In this document: in pieces, positions 58,101 through 64,000 of the stretch
How positions within the stretch are numbered: position 1 is the stretch's first letter
Layout of the letters: every line of letters starts with the position of its first letter
Assembly: GCF_037975245.1 (NCBI RefSeq)
Contig: NC_092582.1
Coordinates: 24,588,077 to 24,652,076 of the forward strand
Direction: 5' to 3'
From: Apostichopus japonicus
Taxonomy: Eukaryota > Echinodermata > Holothuroidea > Aspidochirotida > Stichopodidae
Length of the DNA stretch: 64,000 nt
Program-made: the position numbers and the translations under genes
Notes under the pieces: generated by a model
Told to the model about the DNA's origin: nothing
Seen by the model: only the letters and a program-made list of their open reading frames with translations
The model's database searches: none

Positions 58101-60455
58101 GTAACGATAATTATATTTAAAAAAAGAATTGTTCATTGTCAACGACGAGGAGTTATTTGTCCAGGATGTTTGTATCGTACATTACAACGTATACGTCAGA
58201 ACCCCTTTTGGCTAGATATTGTACAAATAACATGAGGAATGGTACACATATCATGAGGTATGGTACAAATAACATGAGGTATGGTACAAATAACATGAGG
58301 TATGGTACATATAACATGAGGTATGGTACAAATAACATGAGGTATGGTACAAATAACATGAGGTATGTTTACACATAACATGATGCATGTTACAAATAAC
58401 ATGAGGTGTGGTACATATAACATGAGGTATGGTACAAATAACATGAGGAATGGTACACATAACACGAGGTCTGGTTCAAATAACATGAGGCATGGTACAC
58501 ATAACATGAGGTATGGTACAAATAACATGAGGTATGGTACAAATAACATGAGGTATGGTACAAATAACATGAGGTATGGTACAAATAACATGAGGCATGG
58601 TACACATAACATGAAACTAAATAAAGTCTCCCTTCCACGCTCGTACTCCAGCTCTTTCGTCCTATTTCCTAACTATTATTGTCCCTTTTTTCTCCGCATG
58701 TAGACCCCTATGTGCTCTCCTTATATAAGTAATTGCCTTGTGAATCAATACAAATTCTCAATTTTAAAGTAGAGAATATTCAGACAGATAAATCCTTATA
58801 AAACAAAATGAATTTATCGTGCTTGCAATGTCTCTCTTCCACACCGTCTCAGTCAAAAGTGTTTTATTGGTGAAAATATCGATGCATACTTTTCATCTCT
58901 AGAATCTTTACGATGTGACGTCACTGTATGCAGTAATACAACAGACAGTACATGTTACTCGGTTCTAATAGTTGCAGTTGTAAAGGGATTTGAGGGATCC
59001 ATATTGATTATATTTCATTAGTTTTTAGATTAATGTATATACGTGACTGATATGAATGTCTGTGTCCAAGCAGGCTTAGATATGAAACGATTTTTAACTT
59101 GAAACAAAGAAACAAGTGTATTTTTTAGGTAGATTTCATCAACTAGATGTACTTTAACTTATTATGGAAAATTAAAGTAGGGGTGACTACATTACAGTTA
59201 AACTTAAAGGTGTTAAATTTAAGATTTTCATTTAACTTTCAAGAAACGTCTTTGTACCATCCTCTGTATGTACAGTACTATGAATAAGCAGCAGCATTAT
59301 GATACAAAAAAACAACGGTGAATCTGAACTAACAATGGTTTAAAATAGTTGCATTATTTCTTTCGTCTTTTGAATAATTACTAATATGTAAACCGTAGAG
59401 TCCTGAAGGCGCCTGGGCCAGAACAGGGTGAGGGGTGGGGTGTTCAAAGTAGCTGGTGGTTGATTTTTAATCAATTACTACCCGGCAAATTAATAATTAT
59501 ATTCAAGCGCTGACAATAACATAATGCAACATCCGGGCCTTGTATCCTCACTTGGTTCATATATTGTCATTAGTACTTTTTCCAACAGAACCATTCAATA
59601 TGTCTGTATGTTATAGTGTAATAAACACTCTGATGTAGTCGAGTCCAATAATTCATGATTCCCAGCCGAGTCCAAGAATTCTTGGTTCGAGTATGGTACT
59701 CTAGATTCCGAACAGAGTTCTATAGAGTATATGAGCAACCCAAACCAAGTCCGAGTCAGGCTAATACATAGAGACAAAGCAATGACAAGCTCATACGGTT
59801 TCTGCCTATACTAGTCTAATGGACGCACATGGCGTTTCGGTTAAATAAACCCATGCACTCTAATCATTCAAAAATATACAGGCCCTCGTTTCCTGGTCTA
59901 AATTTTCACAGCCTAAGTTGGACAGAGAGAGTCAACTTTTGCGAAACTGATTTGTTGCTTTGTTGCTTTGTTGGCTTAGCAAGATTTTGCTTTATTTTGC
60001 TTTATTATCATTACGTCAATCCAACCACGATGTTCTGAGTTCAATCTTTGAATACTGCCCTATCTCCCCTCCTCGTCATTTTCTCGTTACATGGTATCCA
60101 TCTGATCATCTCATTGAGAAGTTCATCATTGTGACGTCACTCAGTGTTTGATGACGTCACTCGGTGTTTGATAACGGGTTTAAAATTAATGTTTGTGTTT
60201 ATGTCATTAAGTCCGTGCATCTTACAGTGACGAGTCTGTCTCCTATATTGACTTTAGTGTGTTCAATACAGATGTGCGCTTACCTGCCAGGAATAGTTTA
60301 CTGCGATATTTGTGAACATATATCATTCTAACTTATACATTTTTTTTACTTCGCCTTATTACATTTACCTGAAACACAATTTCAACATCTCATGATCATA
60401 ACCTATCTCTTCCTTTCAGGCCTGTGACGAACTGGGTAATCTACCAGGGGAAGAG
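13080..60455 (+). CDS. NACHT-domain NLR-type receptor gene (six exons, 3' end not reached)
   Basis: Spliced gene assembled by hand from exons 13080-13146, 13842-15361, 39920-40128, 48228-48304, 54444-54499 and 60420-60455. All introns are GT-AG, the phases (1,0,2,1,0) agree at every junction, and the total is 1965 nt, or 655 codons with no stop. The product starts with a basic stretch, MGNITQRKRKVQ. A conserved linker follows, then a NACHT NTPase module with Walker A GYGKST (residues 108-113), Walker B LLDGYDEF (about 184-191) and a sensor-like TLTTRY (about 217-222). A helical region follows, then a Leu-rich segment from exon 3 that resembles a degenerate LRR. No DEATH, CARD or PYD domain is seen at the N-terminus. 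NACHT proteins of this type are cytosolic, nucleotide-controlled receptors that oligomerise in innate immunity. The ligand is unknown. Introns are 695, 24558, 8099, 6139 and 5920 bases. No stop codon or poly(A) site was found, so the gene probably extends past the window or through unrecognised exons. Confidence 0.75.
13842..15361 (+). CDS. NLR-like gene, exon 2 (NACHT domain)
   Basis: The exon follows the acceptor tctcttttcag and ends at donor GAT|GTAAGT. It is open for 1520 bases and is the long exon typical of NLR genes. It encodes the linker starting KKDILISSLKSRYKLQYDAI, then the NTPase. Walker A GYGKST is at about 14096-14113. Walker B, a run of hydrophobic residues ending LLDGYDEF, is at about 14321-14347. 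A TLTTRY sensor motif is at about 14423-14440. The downstream part (about 14600-15361) is helical, with patterns such as 'YLYRFTCGISSAVGKRIIEY', consistent with the helical domains that follow NACHT. A GTG at 14024 in this frame is internal and not the start. If the donor at 15362 were not used, translation would read into the intron and stop at 15400. Confidence 0.88.
15362..16530 (+). other. start of the 24.6 kb intron 2, unique-looking
   Basis: Begins with a consensus donor GTAAGT. It is AT-rich with no protein-like frame and no repeat that I recognise before the LINE-derived block. Confidence 0.5.
16531..16621 (-). mobile_element. LINE 3' terminus
   Basis: On the minus strand this reads a short unique stretch, then 'ctggtttcaataaatgaaat' followed by an A-rich tail 'gaaaaaaatgaataag'. 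It therefore has an AATAAA polyadenylation-type signal (complement of 16552-16557) close to the end. This is the expected 3' end for the minus-strand LINE whose reverse-transcriptase fragment ends at 18371. Confidence 0.5.
16622..18361. repeat. 97-bp satellite array, about 18 copies, in the 3' UTR position of the LINE
   Basis: The words 'gatagataagat', 'aagaaagcgttaaaac' and 'gtacattactagaacta' recur every 97 bases. Starts of 'gatagataag' at 16636, 16733 and 16830 fix the period. Copies differ by a few bases each. A block starting near 17035 recurs 485 bases later (17520), which is exactly five units. That means a higher-order duplication within the array. The array starts 10 bases beyond the LINE stop codon and ends beside the LINE 3' terminus. 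Confidence 0.9.
18371..19035 (-). pseudogene. LINE reverse transcriptase, C-terminal fragment
   Basis: The minus-strand frame ends at TAA (18371-18373). It encodes the end of a non-LTR retrotransposon reverse transcriptase of the Jockey/CR1/L2 type: 'LLLNAKKSKEMCF', then 'RTEYLGVCIDDNLTFTSHI', which match the conserved motifs downstream of the catalytic site. A thumb-like region 'FILPHLLYAVPVW' follows. The palm with the catalytic Asp pair is absent. The open frame continues to 19078, but its first 20 or so codons are encoded by the adjoining 31-bp minisatellite and are not RT. The element is 5'-truncated at about 19030 and inactive. Confidence 0.8.
19036..19875. repeat. minisatellite, unit about 28-31 bp
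   Basis: About 27 imperfect copies of a unit built from 'aatctagggtaaacat' and 'catatcccctattgt'. Copies near the left are 31 bases; many near the right are 28 bases because the 'cat' is lost ('gacatatcccctattgtaatctgggg'). The array abuts the 5' truncation point of the LINE fragment. Confidence 0.85.
19876..21284. other. intron 2 continued; CpG-containing patch with an NRF1-like site
   Basis: No recognisable coding sequence. A patch at about 20210-20530 is richer in CpG than its surroundings and includes ACGCATGCGCGC at 20345-20356, similar to the palindromic NRF1 site. It could be an internal or cryptic promoter, but no transcript can be tied to it. Confidence 0.3.
21285..21575. repeat. 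30-bp minisatellite, about 10 copies
   Basis: Exact 30-base period: 'attatacataccatgtatg' followed by '(c/a)caatcaa(c/t)'. The core ATACATACCATGTATG is nearly palindromic. Since the unit is a multiple of three and lacks stops in several frames, both strands show long artificial open frames such as repeated 'IHTMYANQL'. These are not genes. Confidence 0.92.
21576..25310. other. intron 2 continued, no gene recognised
   Basis: AT-rich, few repeats. It contains a 16-base G run at 23568-23583 and a G-rich stretch at about 24538-24570. Small open frames (for example 23612-23905) show no domain and no conserved pattern that I recognise. Confidence 0.45.
25311..25500. repeat. diverged copy of the TGACCT-rich dispersed repeat
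   Basis: Contains 'tttgacccctggtgacccca', 'aatgacctttaaactcc' and 'caccaaaatcaatagg', followed by a stretch on table-like sites ('acactaaatatgaagttggt'). These words also occur in the copies at 27040-27555 and 35800-38885, in the same order. Confidence 0.6.
27040..27555. repeat. dispersed repeat with internal duplication and a 3' hairpin
   Basis: A segment including 'tttgaccctgtgacctcatta', 'gatgagcaccaaaat' and 'tatgtaccaagtatgacttc' occurs twice, at about 27045-27190 and 27335-27480. The right end has 'gattccttg' then 'caaggaatc' (about 27519-27552), a small hairpin also found at the end of the 35.8-38.9 kb cluster. It is the same family as that cluster. Confidence 0.65.
27556..35800. other. 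intron 2 continued, no gene recognised
   Basis: About 8 kb without a recognisable gene. An open frame at 28738-29019 (93 codons) has a balanced composition but no motif I can name. G or C runs of 9-11 bases occur at about 28507, 29684 and 33893. The region 33400-33840 is T/A rich with repeated 'aaattgccat', 'tctcaaa' words. A palindromic TTGGCGCCAA (E2F-like) occurs at 34628-34637 in a slightly CpG-rich patch. Confidence 0.4.
35801..38885. repeat. cluster of about 398-bp tandem units rich in AGGTCA half-sites
   Basis: The word 'aacggacaattt' recurs at 36701, 37100 and 37498 (periods 399 and 398), with a related 'aacggacattttg' at 38453. The copies are very similar through 'ggaactgggagttattgca', 'aaattaactttgacctcata' and 'cacacgaaggtcacacgggg'. 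Partial units lie on both sides. The cluster begins near 'gtggttccttgcttg' (35816) and ends with a hairpin made of 'ggttcctt' and 'aaggaacc' (about 38845-38873), preceded by a CA microsatellite (about 38790-38827). This looks like one internally expanded non-autonomous element whose superfamily I cannot name. Confidence 0.85.
38886..39919 (+). other. end of intron 2, AT-rich
   Basis: Very AT-rich with long stretches of T/A. The 3' end is a pyrimidine-rich acceptor 'tctattctttcattctag'. Confidence 0.5.
39920..40128 (+). CDS. NLR-like gene, exon 3 (Leu-rich, LRR-like)
   Basis: The acceptor ttctttcattctag ends at 39919 and the donor is CTGCA|GTAAGT. The entry phase 0 matches the end of exon 2, and the 209 bases encode about 69 residues without a stop. 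The product is Leu/Ser-rich: 'LILQSSISLSILSSLQKLLI' followed by 'LTNEELAAILSYSSQC' and 'TSLKKL'. The pattern looks like the strand-helix periodicity of leucine-rich repeats but lacks the full LxxLxLxxN consensus. This exon lies 24.6 kb from exon 2. Confidence 0.75.
40129..40590 (+). other. intron 3, left part
   Basis: Starts with the donor GTAAGT. No gene or recognisable element before the outer transposon. Confidence 0.5.
41101..43155 (+). pseudogene. Penelope-like reverse transcriptase, broken
   Basis: The frame starts directly at the left inverted repeat with PIISGNGSPTEK (from 41104), so the N-terminus is missing. Motif A is 'LDVVTMYTNTP' (about 41269-41301), then a TAA stop at 41335. 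A frameshift leads to the second frame (41403-41906). This contains motif B 'GCAMGSQASPEICDI' and motif C, which reads YRDE where the polymerase family has two Asp. The frame has a TAG at 41904-41906, continues in frame to the hAT-like insertion at 42130, and resumes after it with 'FPKEPILAYKRAQNLKDLL', ending at 43155. A GIY-YIG endonuclease, usual in canonical Penelope elements, is not seen. The broken frames, the altered catalytic residue and the nested insertion mean it is inactive. Confidence 0.82.
42131..42987. mobile_element. non-autonomous hAT-like element nested in the Penelope-like element
   Basis: Left end CAGGGGCGTAGCGA and right end TCGCTACGCCCCTG are exact inverted repeats. They are flanked by a perfect 8-bp target duplication CACGCGGA (42123-42130 and 42988-42995). 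An 8-bp duplication with CAGGGGCG-type ends is the hAT signature. The element is 857 bp and has no transposase. Removing it with one copy of the duplication restores the reading frame of the host reverse transcriptase at that point, which fixes the order of insertion. The interior includes a TGACGTCA palindrome (42576-42583) and a C run near the right end (about 42953-42966). Confidence 0.92.
43799..45236 (+). other. intron 3, no gene recognised
   Basis: Very AT-rich on the left (43800-44230). There are C-rich tracts of 12-14 bases near 44294-44307 and 44468-44485, and another near 44813-44826. Small open frames beside these encode Pro-rich peptides and are artefacts. Confidence 0.4.
45237..45393. 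repeat. fold-back element with near-perfect 75-bp arms
   Basis: The left arm begins 'caaataatgaatggtttcc' and runs through 'cgtgcaatagtgcaaata' and 'cattcgttgaaagatgtaat'. The right arm is its reverse complement with about three mismatches, separated by a loop of only about 8 bases (around 45313-45320). Transcribed, it would make a long hairpin. Open frames on both strands here mirror each other for this reason and are not genes. Confidence 0.9.
45394..48227 (+). other. intron 3, no gene recognised
   Basis: AT-rich, mostly unique-looking sequence without protein-like frames. It ends in a pyrimidine-rich acceptor 'tctacttctctccatag'. Confidence 0.45.
48228..48304 (+). CDS. NLR-like gene, exon 4
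   Basis: Acceptor cttctctccatag and donor AAAG|GTATTG. The entry phase matches the phase-2 end of exon 3: CA plus G gives one codon, then 25 codons 'FYSYVLSDTIPVGSIPSSLK' and 'SRNVK', leaving one base. No domain is recognisable by itself. It is called because the splice sites, phase and open frame agree on both sides, and because it links to exon 5 in frame. Confidence 0.62.
48355..48761. mobile_element. MITE with AGGCCCGGTCACACTA ends, Harbinger-like TTA target duplication
   Basis: Left end AGGCCCGGTCACACTA and right end TAGTGTGACCGGGCCT are exact inverted repeats. They are flanked by TTA on both sides (48352-48354 and 48762-48764), the 3-bp duplication typical of PIF/Harbinger insertions. 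The interior (407 bp in total) has inverted sub-repeats such as 'tatcggaat' and 'attccgata' and a TGACGTCA (48519-48526), but no transposase. It lies 50 bases downstream of exon 4. Confidence 0.85.
48765..50395 (+). other. intron 4, no gene recognised
   Basis: Mostly unique AT-rich sequence with three G or C tracts: a C run at about 49170-49181, and 15-base G runs at 49527-49541 and 49711-49725. Small open frames here have no recognisable motif. Confidence 0.4.
50396..51010. repeat. copies of the dispersed repeat also seen at 3960-4870
   Basis: The 'gcagctt..ggggcttcgccccctg' type motif occurs at about 50408-50435 and again, diverged, near 50820-50855 and 50929-50946. The companion motif 'cattctagag..' with a 'gctttaaattcgctacgaga' stretch occurs at about 50592-50662. 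The order agrees with the 4-5 kb copies. Confidence 0.45.
51011..54000 (+). other. intron 4, no gene recognised
   Basis: No recognised element. Two TGACGTCA palindromes lie at 52976-52983 and 53994-54001. A GTATGT donor-like site at about 53485 ends a short open stretch, but no convincing acceptor precedes it. Confidence 0.35.
54040..54310. repeat. imperfect 40-50 bp repeats ('aactgatcag...gagatgataatgat')
   Basis: At least five imperfect copies of a unit beginning 'aaactgatc(a/g)g' and ending 'gagatgataatgatagt' or 'gagatatcatgat'. The two copies at about 54181-54215 and 54221-54255 share an identical run including 'ctgatcggtaatctctctga'. The array ends about 130 bases before exon 5. Confidence 0.65.
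54444..54499 (+). CDS. NLR-like gene, exon 5 (56 nt)
   Basis: A strong acceptor, 'ttctctttcattatattcaacag', and donor CAG|GTAAGA. With the single base left from exon 4, the entry gives GTT then 'WNFSTRYRRLNLQTGRWQ', ending in phase 0. The exon is short, and both splice sites and the phase fit exon 4 and exon 6. Confidence 0.65.
54886..55420. mobile_element. non-autonomous hAT-like element, 535 bp
   Basis: Left end CAGTGGCAGACTGG and right end CCAGTCCGCCCTG are imperfect inverted repeats. The flanks agataaca-like copies are agaacata (54878-54885) and agtacata (55421-55428), an 8-bp target duplication with one mismatch. CAG(T/G)GGCGGACTGG-type ends with 8-bp duplications are hAT features. No transposase. 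Confidence 0.72.
56058..56115. repeat. (AAT)n and 'tatagcgc...agcgctttacaa' motif
   Basis: A short AAT microsatellite leads into 'acttatatagcgcgttcatc' and 'agaagcgctttacaagaatt'. The two agcgc words are inverted relative to each other. I recall this arrangement as a common short dispersed repeat in marine invertebrates, but cannot verify it here. Confidence 0.4.
56342..56665. repeat. minisatellite of 'tagctgcccc(tg)ta' units, about 14-16 bp
   Basis: About 20 imperfect copies of 'tatagctgcccc', with varying spacers and occasional 'aaagctgcccg'. The minus-strand open frame over this interval reads repeats of the same unit and is not a gene. Confidence 0.85.
56942..57330. mobile_element. non-autonomous hAT-like element, 389 bp
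   Basis: Left end CATAGGTGTAAGAGGC and right end GGCTCCTACGCCTACG are imperfect inverted repeats (12-13 of 16 positions). The flanking copies agtatgca (56934-56941) and aatatgca (57331-57338) are an 8-bp duplication with one mismatch. The interior holds a G run (about 56958-56967). No transposase. Confidence 0.65.
57339..58215 (+). other. intron 5, no gene recognised
   Basis: AT-rich, with a 12-base G run at 58067-58078. No protein-like frame or repeat recognised. Confidence 0.4.
58216..58615. repeat. 21-bp minisatellite, about 19 copies
   Basis: Period of exactly 21: 'aataacatgaggtatggtac'. A few copies vary ('gaggaatgg', 'acgaggtctgg'), and one irregular region lies at about 58362-58385. 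As 21 is a multiple of three without stops, frames on both strands stay open (for example NMRYGT repeats). These are not genes. Confidence 0.93.
58616..60131 (+). other. intron 5, no gene recognised
   Basis: Unique-looking AT-rich sequence. A TGACGTCA palindrome sits at 58916-58923. A short 'ttgttgctttgttgcttt' run occurs at about 59953-59970. Confidence 0.4.
60132..60173. promoter_or_regulatory. duplicated CRE palindromes (TGACGTCACTC.GTGTTTGA)
   Basis: TGACGTCA occurs at 60132-60139 and again at 60152-60159, each followed by 'ctc(a/g)gtgtttga'. This is a 20-base direct repeat. TGACGTCA is the cAMP-response element bound by CREB/ATF dimers. The pair lies about 260 bases upstream of exon 6, within an intron. 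Confidence 0.3.
60420..60455 (+). CDS. NLR-like gene, exon 6 (36 nt)
   Basis: A strong acceptor, 'cctatctcttcctttcag', and donor GAG|GTAAGA bracket exactly 12 codons, ACDELGNLPGEE, in phase 0 at both ends. This continues exon 5 in frame. The exon is very short; the call rests on the good splice signals and phase match. Confidence 0.6.
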
Positions 60456-63400
60456 GTAAGAGAGACATAGATTCATGTTCCTGCAAGTTAGTAACGGTAA
60501 TTTAGTATCAGGCAATTAGGAGTTAATTACTGTGGAACAAAGAAATAAGACAAAAGAGTATTATACTTTGTTTCTCATCATGGAGGAAAGATTTATAATT
60601 GAAGTGTATCGAACAGGGAATTTAGATAGGCAAGTTACAAGTTTATATCTGGTAATGATGATAGCACTGATCTCAATGTCAAGTTTAGATGCGACCTAAA
60701 TAATCTTCCTTCCGCACACAATGTCAAAGAAATGCTAACCAAAGAAAACGGATAGACTTTTAAATACTACAAGGTTTAGTAAAATAATTATGGAGCGTGA
60801 CAAGCCGACACACGTACAAACTCACAAAAACTTGAAATATTGCTTTTGAAAATGTCTGCCTTCAACCCCCCCCCCCCCTCCTTCCGGTAGATGCTTAATG
60901 ATTATTTCATAGCACTCTGCTGATGTGCATATCATAATTCGTTACTAGTTCAAAAAGTATCAAAGAAGCATTTTTTTTCCATTTCTGAATCCTTTGTTCA
61001 TTCATTTCTTCGCGAAACATAGTTTCACAGATTATCAACTATTAAAGGAACTGATTTATTTGGTAAAAGTCACTTTAATTGTTACATAAATAGAAAAAAA
61101 AATAACATCATTAAATGTCAGATGACGATTCAACAGTTTTACTGTATAGTGTAACAATTTTCTCAACACACAAAGGGCTAACTGTAGATGTCTATACTCA
61201 AATCTCCCATAAATCTCTACTCCGGTATTCTTTGATATAATACAATCATTAGAATCATCCTCTGGGGTCGGGGAGGTGTTGGTGATGGTTAAAGAGGAGC
61301 TACGCTTCTCGCAGAAATTCGGCAAACAATTCAATAATGTATGTATATAAGTAACATCACATACCCGTCAAACAGGAACACATTAACAAACAGGAACACA
61401 TTAATGATTGAAATTGAAGACATAAACTGGTCCTCTCTGTTGGTATAATGTGAGTATGAGTGAGTTTAGGAGCAAGATGATTTACTGGGTTGTGAGGGTA
61501 TCTATGGGTTATAGCATCATTATTATGATAGAAACCATTCCCTGTGGAATGTGAGCATACCAAGCTGTTGTTATACCAAATATAAGACACAATGTAAAAA
61601 TTACATGTTTTAGTATCTGAGGGATCACGTGCAACAGGTAAGTTACAATGAGGGTCCCTTTAAAATAAACTGACATGATAGCAACCGCGTAGGTATTTAA
61701 TGAAGATGAACCTACGTGTACGTGAGGTGACTCCCCAACATTTCTAACAAAATGTTATACGAATAAACACAGAAGTTGGGCAATATACTTTAATCAATTT
61801 ATATGTGTCAGTCCAGAGCCGAAAGTACAAGTAATTGAGAGAAGATTATTGTCTAAATCTGGATTGATTTCTAGCAAAACCTGATAATGTTAGTATTTAA
61901 CCGTGTAAATTATTTTAGCAACAAATATAATATCAGTCAAATTGAGATAAAGGGCATCATTCTATTTTATTTTCCAAGTCATGAAATTTAATTTTGAAAT
62001 ATGAAATGTAAACATTAATCTTAAACATGTTGCCTAAACACATGAACAAACAGATGGCGCATGTAACACCAAATCAGAAGGTTATTTTTTCTTTCCTGTT
62101 TCATTGTTAGTTGTTTCATTATATATAATGACACCTGACTAGTCCAGCTAACACAATGTTCTTATGGATGTTTTTTTTTGCATCGAATTATGTCTTCTTT
62201 TTCTATATAGAATTAACACTGCTGTTGTGCTGTTTTCACGGCATGTTATATCTAAATTAATTAGGCCCTGTTATTGTTTAGTTAGCTTACACGTACAGCT
62301 AGGATTGTTTGGGCGTAGTGGTATAATAACGAATACTGGGTTTGTATAGTCACCATGCAGAAGACGGATGAGTTGACGTAATGAAGTATTTTTGTTGAAA
62401 GGCAGAAAAATAGCAGCTTGTAGTTCAATTGTTTGAAGGCCGAGGGAGGGCGGATTCTCCCACTAAAGTATTTAAATCTAAAATATGTTATCCAAAGTTT
62501 GATGAAGATGTATATCACTCCTCCCCCCCCCCTCCACCACCACCACCATGGACGCATATTATAAGTTATTAAACCGCCAAAAAATGTTACAATATTTTTA
62601 TATACAGCTGCCATATCCCACGTTTTTACACTGATACTGTGCAGAGAAACTAACAATCTAGTAAGAAACTTTTAGGAAAGTAATCTGGCTCACAAGTTCT
62701 TATTTTGGATGTTACTATAGGCCTTGTAGCTGCAAACTAACAGGTTCCCAGACATTGGTACTATAGTAACCACAGATGCCCGGATGCTGTGGGAATGGGA
62801 TGTTAGTGTATTATGATCGCGAATTATTTTTAGAGGAACAGTGATTTTCAATCAGTTGTGTATATTTTCGCATTTGGGGTCCCGGAACGCCATACAAAAT
62901 ACTTTAAAAAAATTGATTTCAGGAGTTGTTTAGACTTCGTAGGCATTATGCCTCCGGGTCCAACTAGACCACTGACCATGGGTATTAAGCGGGCACTTGA
63001 CCGTCGGAACATTCACAGGGCAACGCTTCAGACCTGCACTGAACACAGGCCTGAGTCCGCCTGCCCCCCCCCCCCTCGTCTACTGTTCATCTCTAACATG
63101 TGTTATTGAGACTGTTACTTAGACTAGTTTATAAATCACCAAAGACCTAAAATCTGCACGATTTAATTTTATTTAAATTATAGTTTTCGATAACAAGGTA
63201 ACACTAGCAAGCAAGACTCTGTCTTGCGCACTATAATATGCATTTATAATTAACGCCTAAACAGTTAATATTCCTCCACTGAAAACAAATGTTGCTAACT
63301 ATAATAACACAAGTTCCGCCATAACAAAACATAAGAGCAGAACCCGATCTAGAATGGTCAAGAGAACCAACTAAAATAACGATCCCGTTATATGTCACCA

Positions 63401-64000
63401 ATGGTGACGTCATGGAATTTCCTTATTAAAGGTACAACAGTATAAACGTCAGATAGTGACACGGTCTACCCAATATTGTACTTAACCTTTCAACAAAGTT
63501 TAATCAACTTGGTTTCAAAGTTCTAGAGGAAGAAAGGAGAGGGACGGGTCCAGCTGGAAATATATAAACCACATTTATGAATCAAACTCAGTTTACCTTC
63601 AGAATGAAGTACACTGGTCATTTTAACACGCTAAGAATGATGCCCCTTTCACCAACTCTTGAACTCTCACCTTTCTATTGCATAATCATATGAGTCAAAG
63701 TCCAGTTTGATTTGCCGCCTATATTTGTGATTTCTAAGTAAATCCCAGAATGAGAGATGAGTGACCTGGATATGGTTCTATCATGATTAAATTAATGTTT
63801 GAAGGAATTGTCGAACTTTTAGAACGATAAACACTGTAGCTACATATGGTTACTCATGTTGACGGGAACAGCTTATAAACAGGACGGAACATTTCCCTTT
63901 ATCGCACCAATGTGTTATAGTACATTGGGTTGCATTGATTGAGTCATCGTGATATCAAGGGGAAATCCCCTGGATAGGGTCATTTGATAGTTACCGGCAG
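60456..64000 (+). other. downstream region; further exons not established
   Basis: No stop codon or poly(A) site for the NLR-like gene could be fixed. A candidate 24-base exon lies at 61614-61637. C runs of 12-13 bases occur at 60866-60878 and 63064-63075. A TGACGTCA sits at 63405-63412. A direct duplication 'aaacaggaacacattaa' occurs twice at about 61370-61404. Confidence 0.35.
61614..61637 (+). CDS. candidate 24-nt micro-exon of the NLR-like gene
   Basis: The sequence between 'catgttttag' and 'GTAAGT' is exactly eight codons in phase 0 (YLRDHVQQ), compatible with exon 6. The acceptor has only a weak pyrimidine tract. It could easily be chance; nothing outside the splice signals supports it. 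Confidence 0.2.

Noticed and set aside
58136-58703. Repeat protein genes (NMRYGT type and antisense)
   Set aside because: They arise from the 21-bp minisatellite; several frames on both strands stay open for the same reason.
63523-63585. Terminal exon (acceptor-like 'gttctag' then a short frame to TGA)
   Set aside because: The acceptor lacks a pyrimidine tract and no poly(A) signal or similarity supports it.
1-64000. tRNA, rRNA or other structured RNA genes
   Set aside because: I saw no cloverleaf with conserved A and B boxes or rRNA-like stretch, but a covariance-model scan was not possible.

Overview
Eukaryotic (animal) genomic DNA, AT-rich, intron-rich and packed with transposable-element relics. 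The best-supported gene is a NACHT-domain NLR-type receptor of the kind greatly expanded in echinoderms. Together with a LINE, a Penelope-like element, hAT-type and Harbinger-type miniature elements and many minisatellites, it suggests a marine deuterostome, most likely an echinoderm and plausibly a sea cucumber. The species assignment is inference; no marker gene is present. There are no operons, bacterial signals or CRISPR arrays.

Layout. 1-7.6 kb: non-coding, with a telomere-motif tandem duplication (3306-3533), a small inverted-repeat element (about 5762-6025) and minisatellites. 7.6-11.75 kb: a roughly 4.1 kb segment bounded by inverted repeats of about 155 bp, enclosing a frameshifted gene whose last exon has a TSO1/tesmin-like cysteine-rich (CXC) motif. 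13.08-60.46 kb: one NLR-like gene on the + strand. I could assemble six coding exons (67, 1520, 209, 77, 56 and 36 nt) whose splice phases all agree, giving a 655-codon open frame that continues beyond the last exon found. The second intron is 24.6 kb.

That intron holds a minus-strand LINE fragment with a 97-bp satellite in its 3' UTR position (16.5-19.0 kb), a 31-bp minisatellite (to 19.87 kb), a 30-bp minisatellite (21.3 kb), and a 3.1 kb cluster of about 398-bp tandem units rich in AGGTCA half-sites (35.8-38.9 kb). The next intron carries a three-level nested transposon: an outer TIR element (40596-43793, 5-bp target duplication), a Penelope-like element inside it (41020-43480, 19-bp target duplication), and an hAT-like element inside that (42131-42987, 8-bp target duplication). 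Further miniature elements lie at 45.2, 48.4, 54.9 and 56.9 kb, and a 21-bp minisatellite at 58.2 kb. Most short ORFs in this window arise from these repeats or from chance and are not called as genes.

How things work together: the only gene likely to make a working protein is the NLR-like receptor. The rest is mobile or repetitive DNA accumulated in and around its introns.
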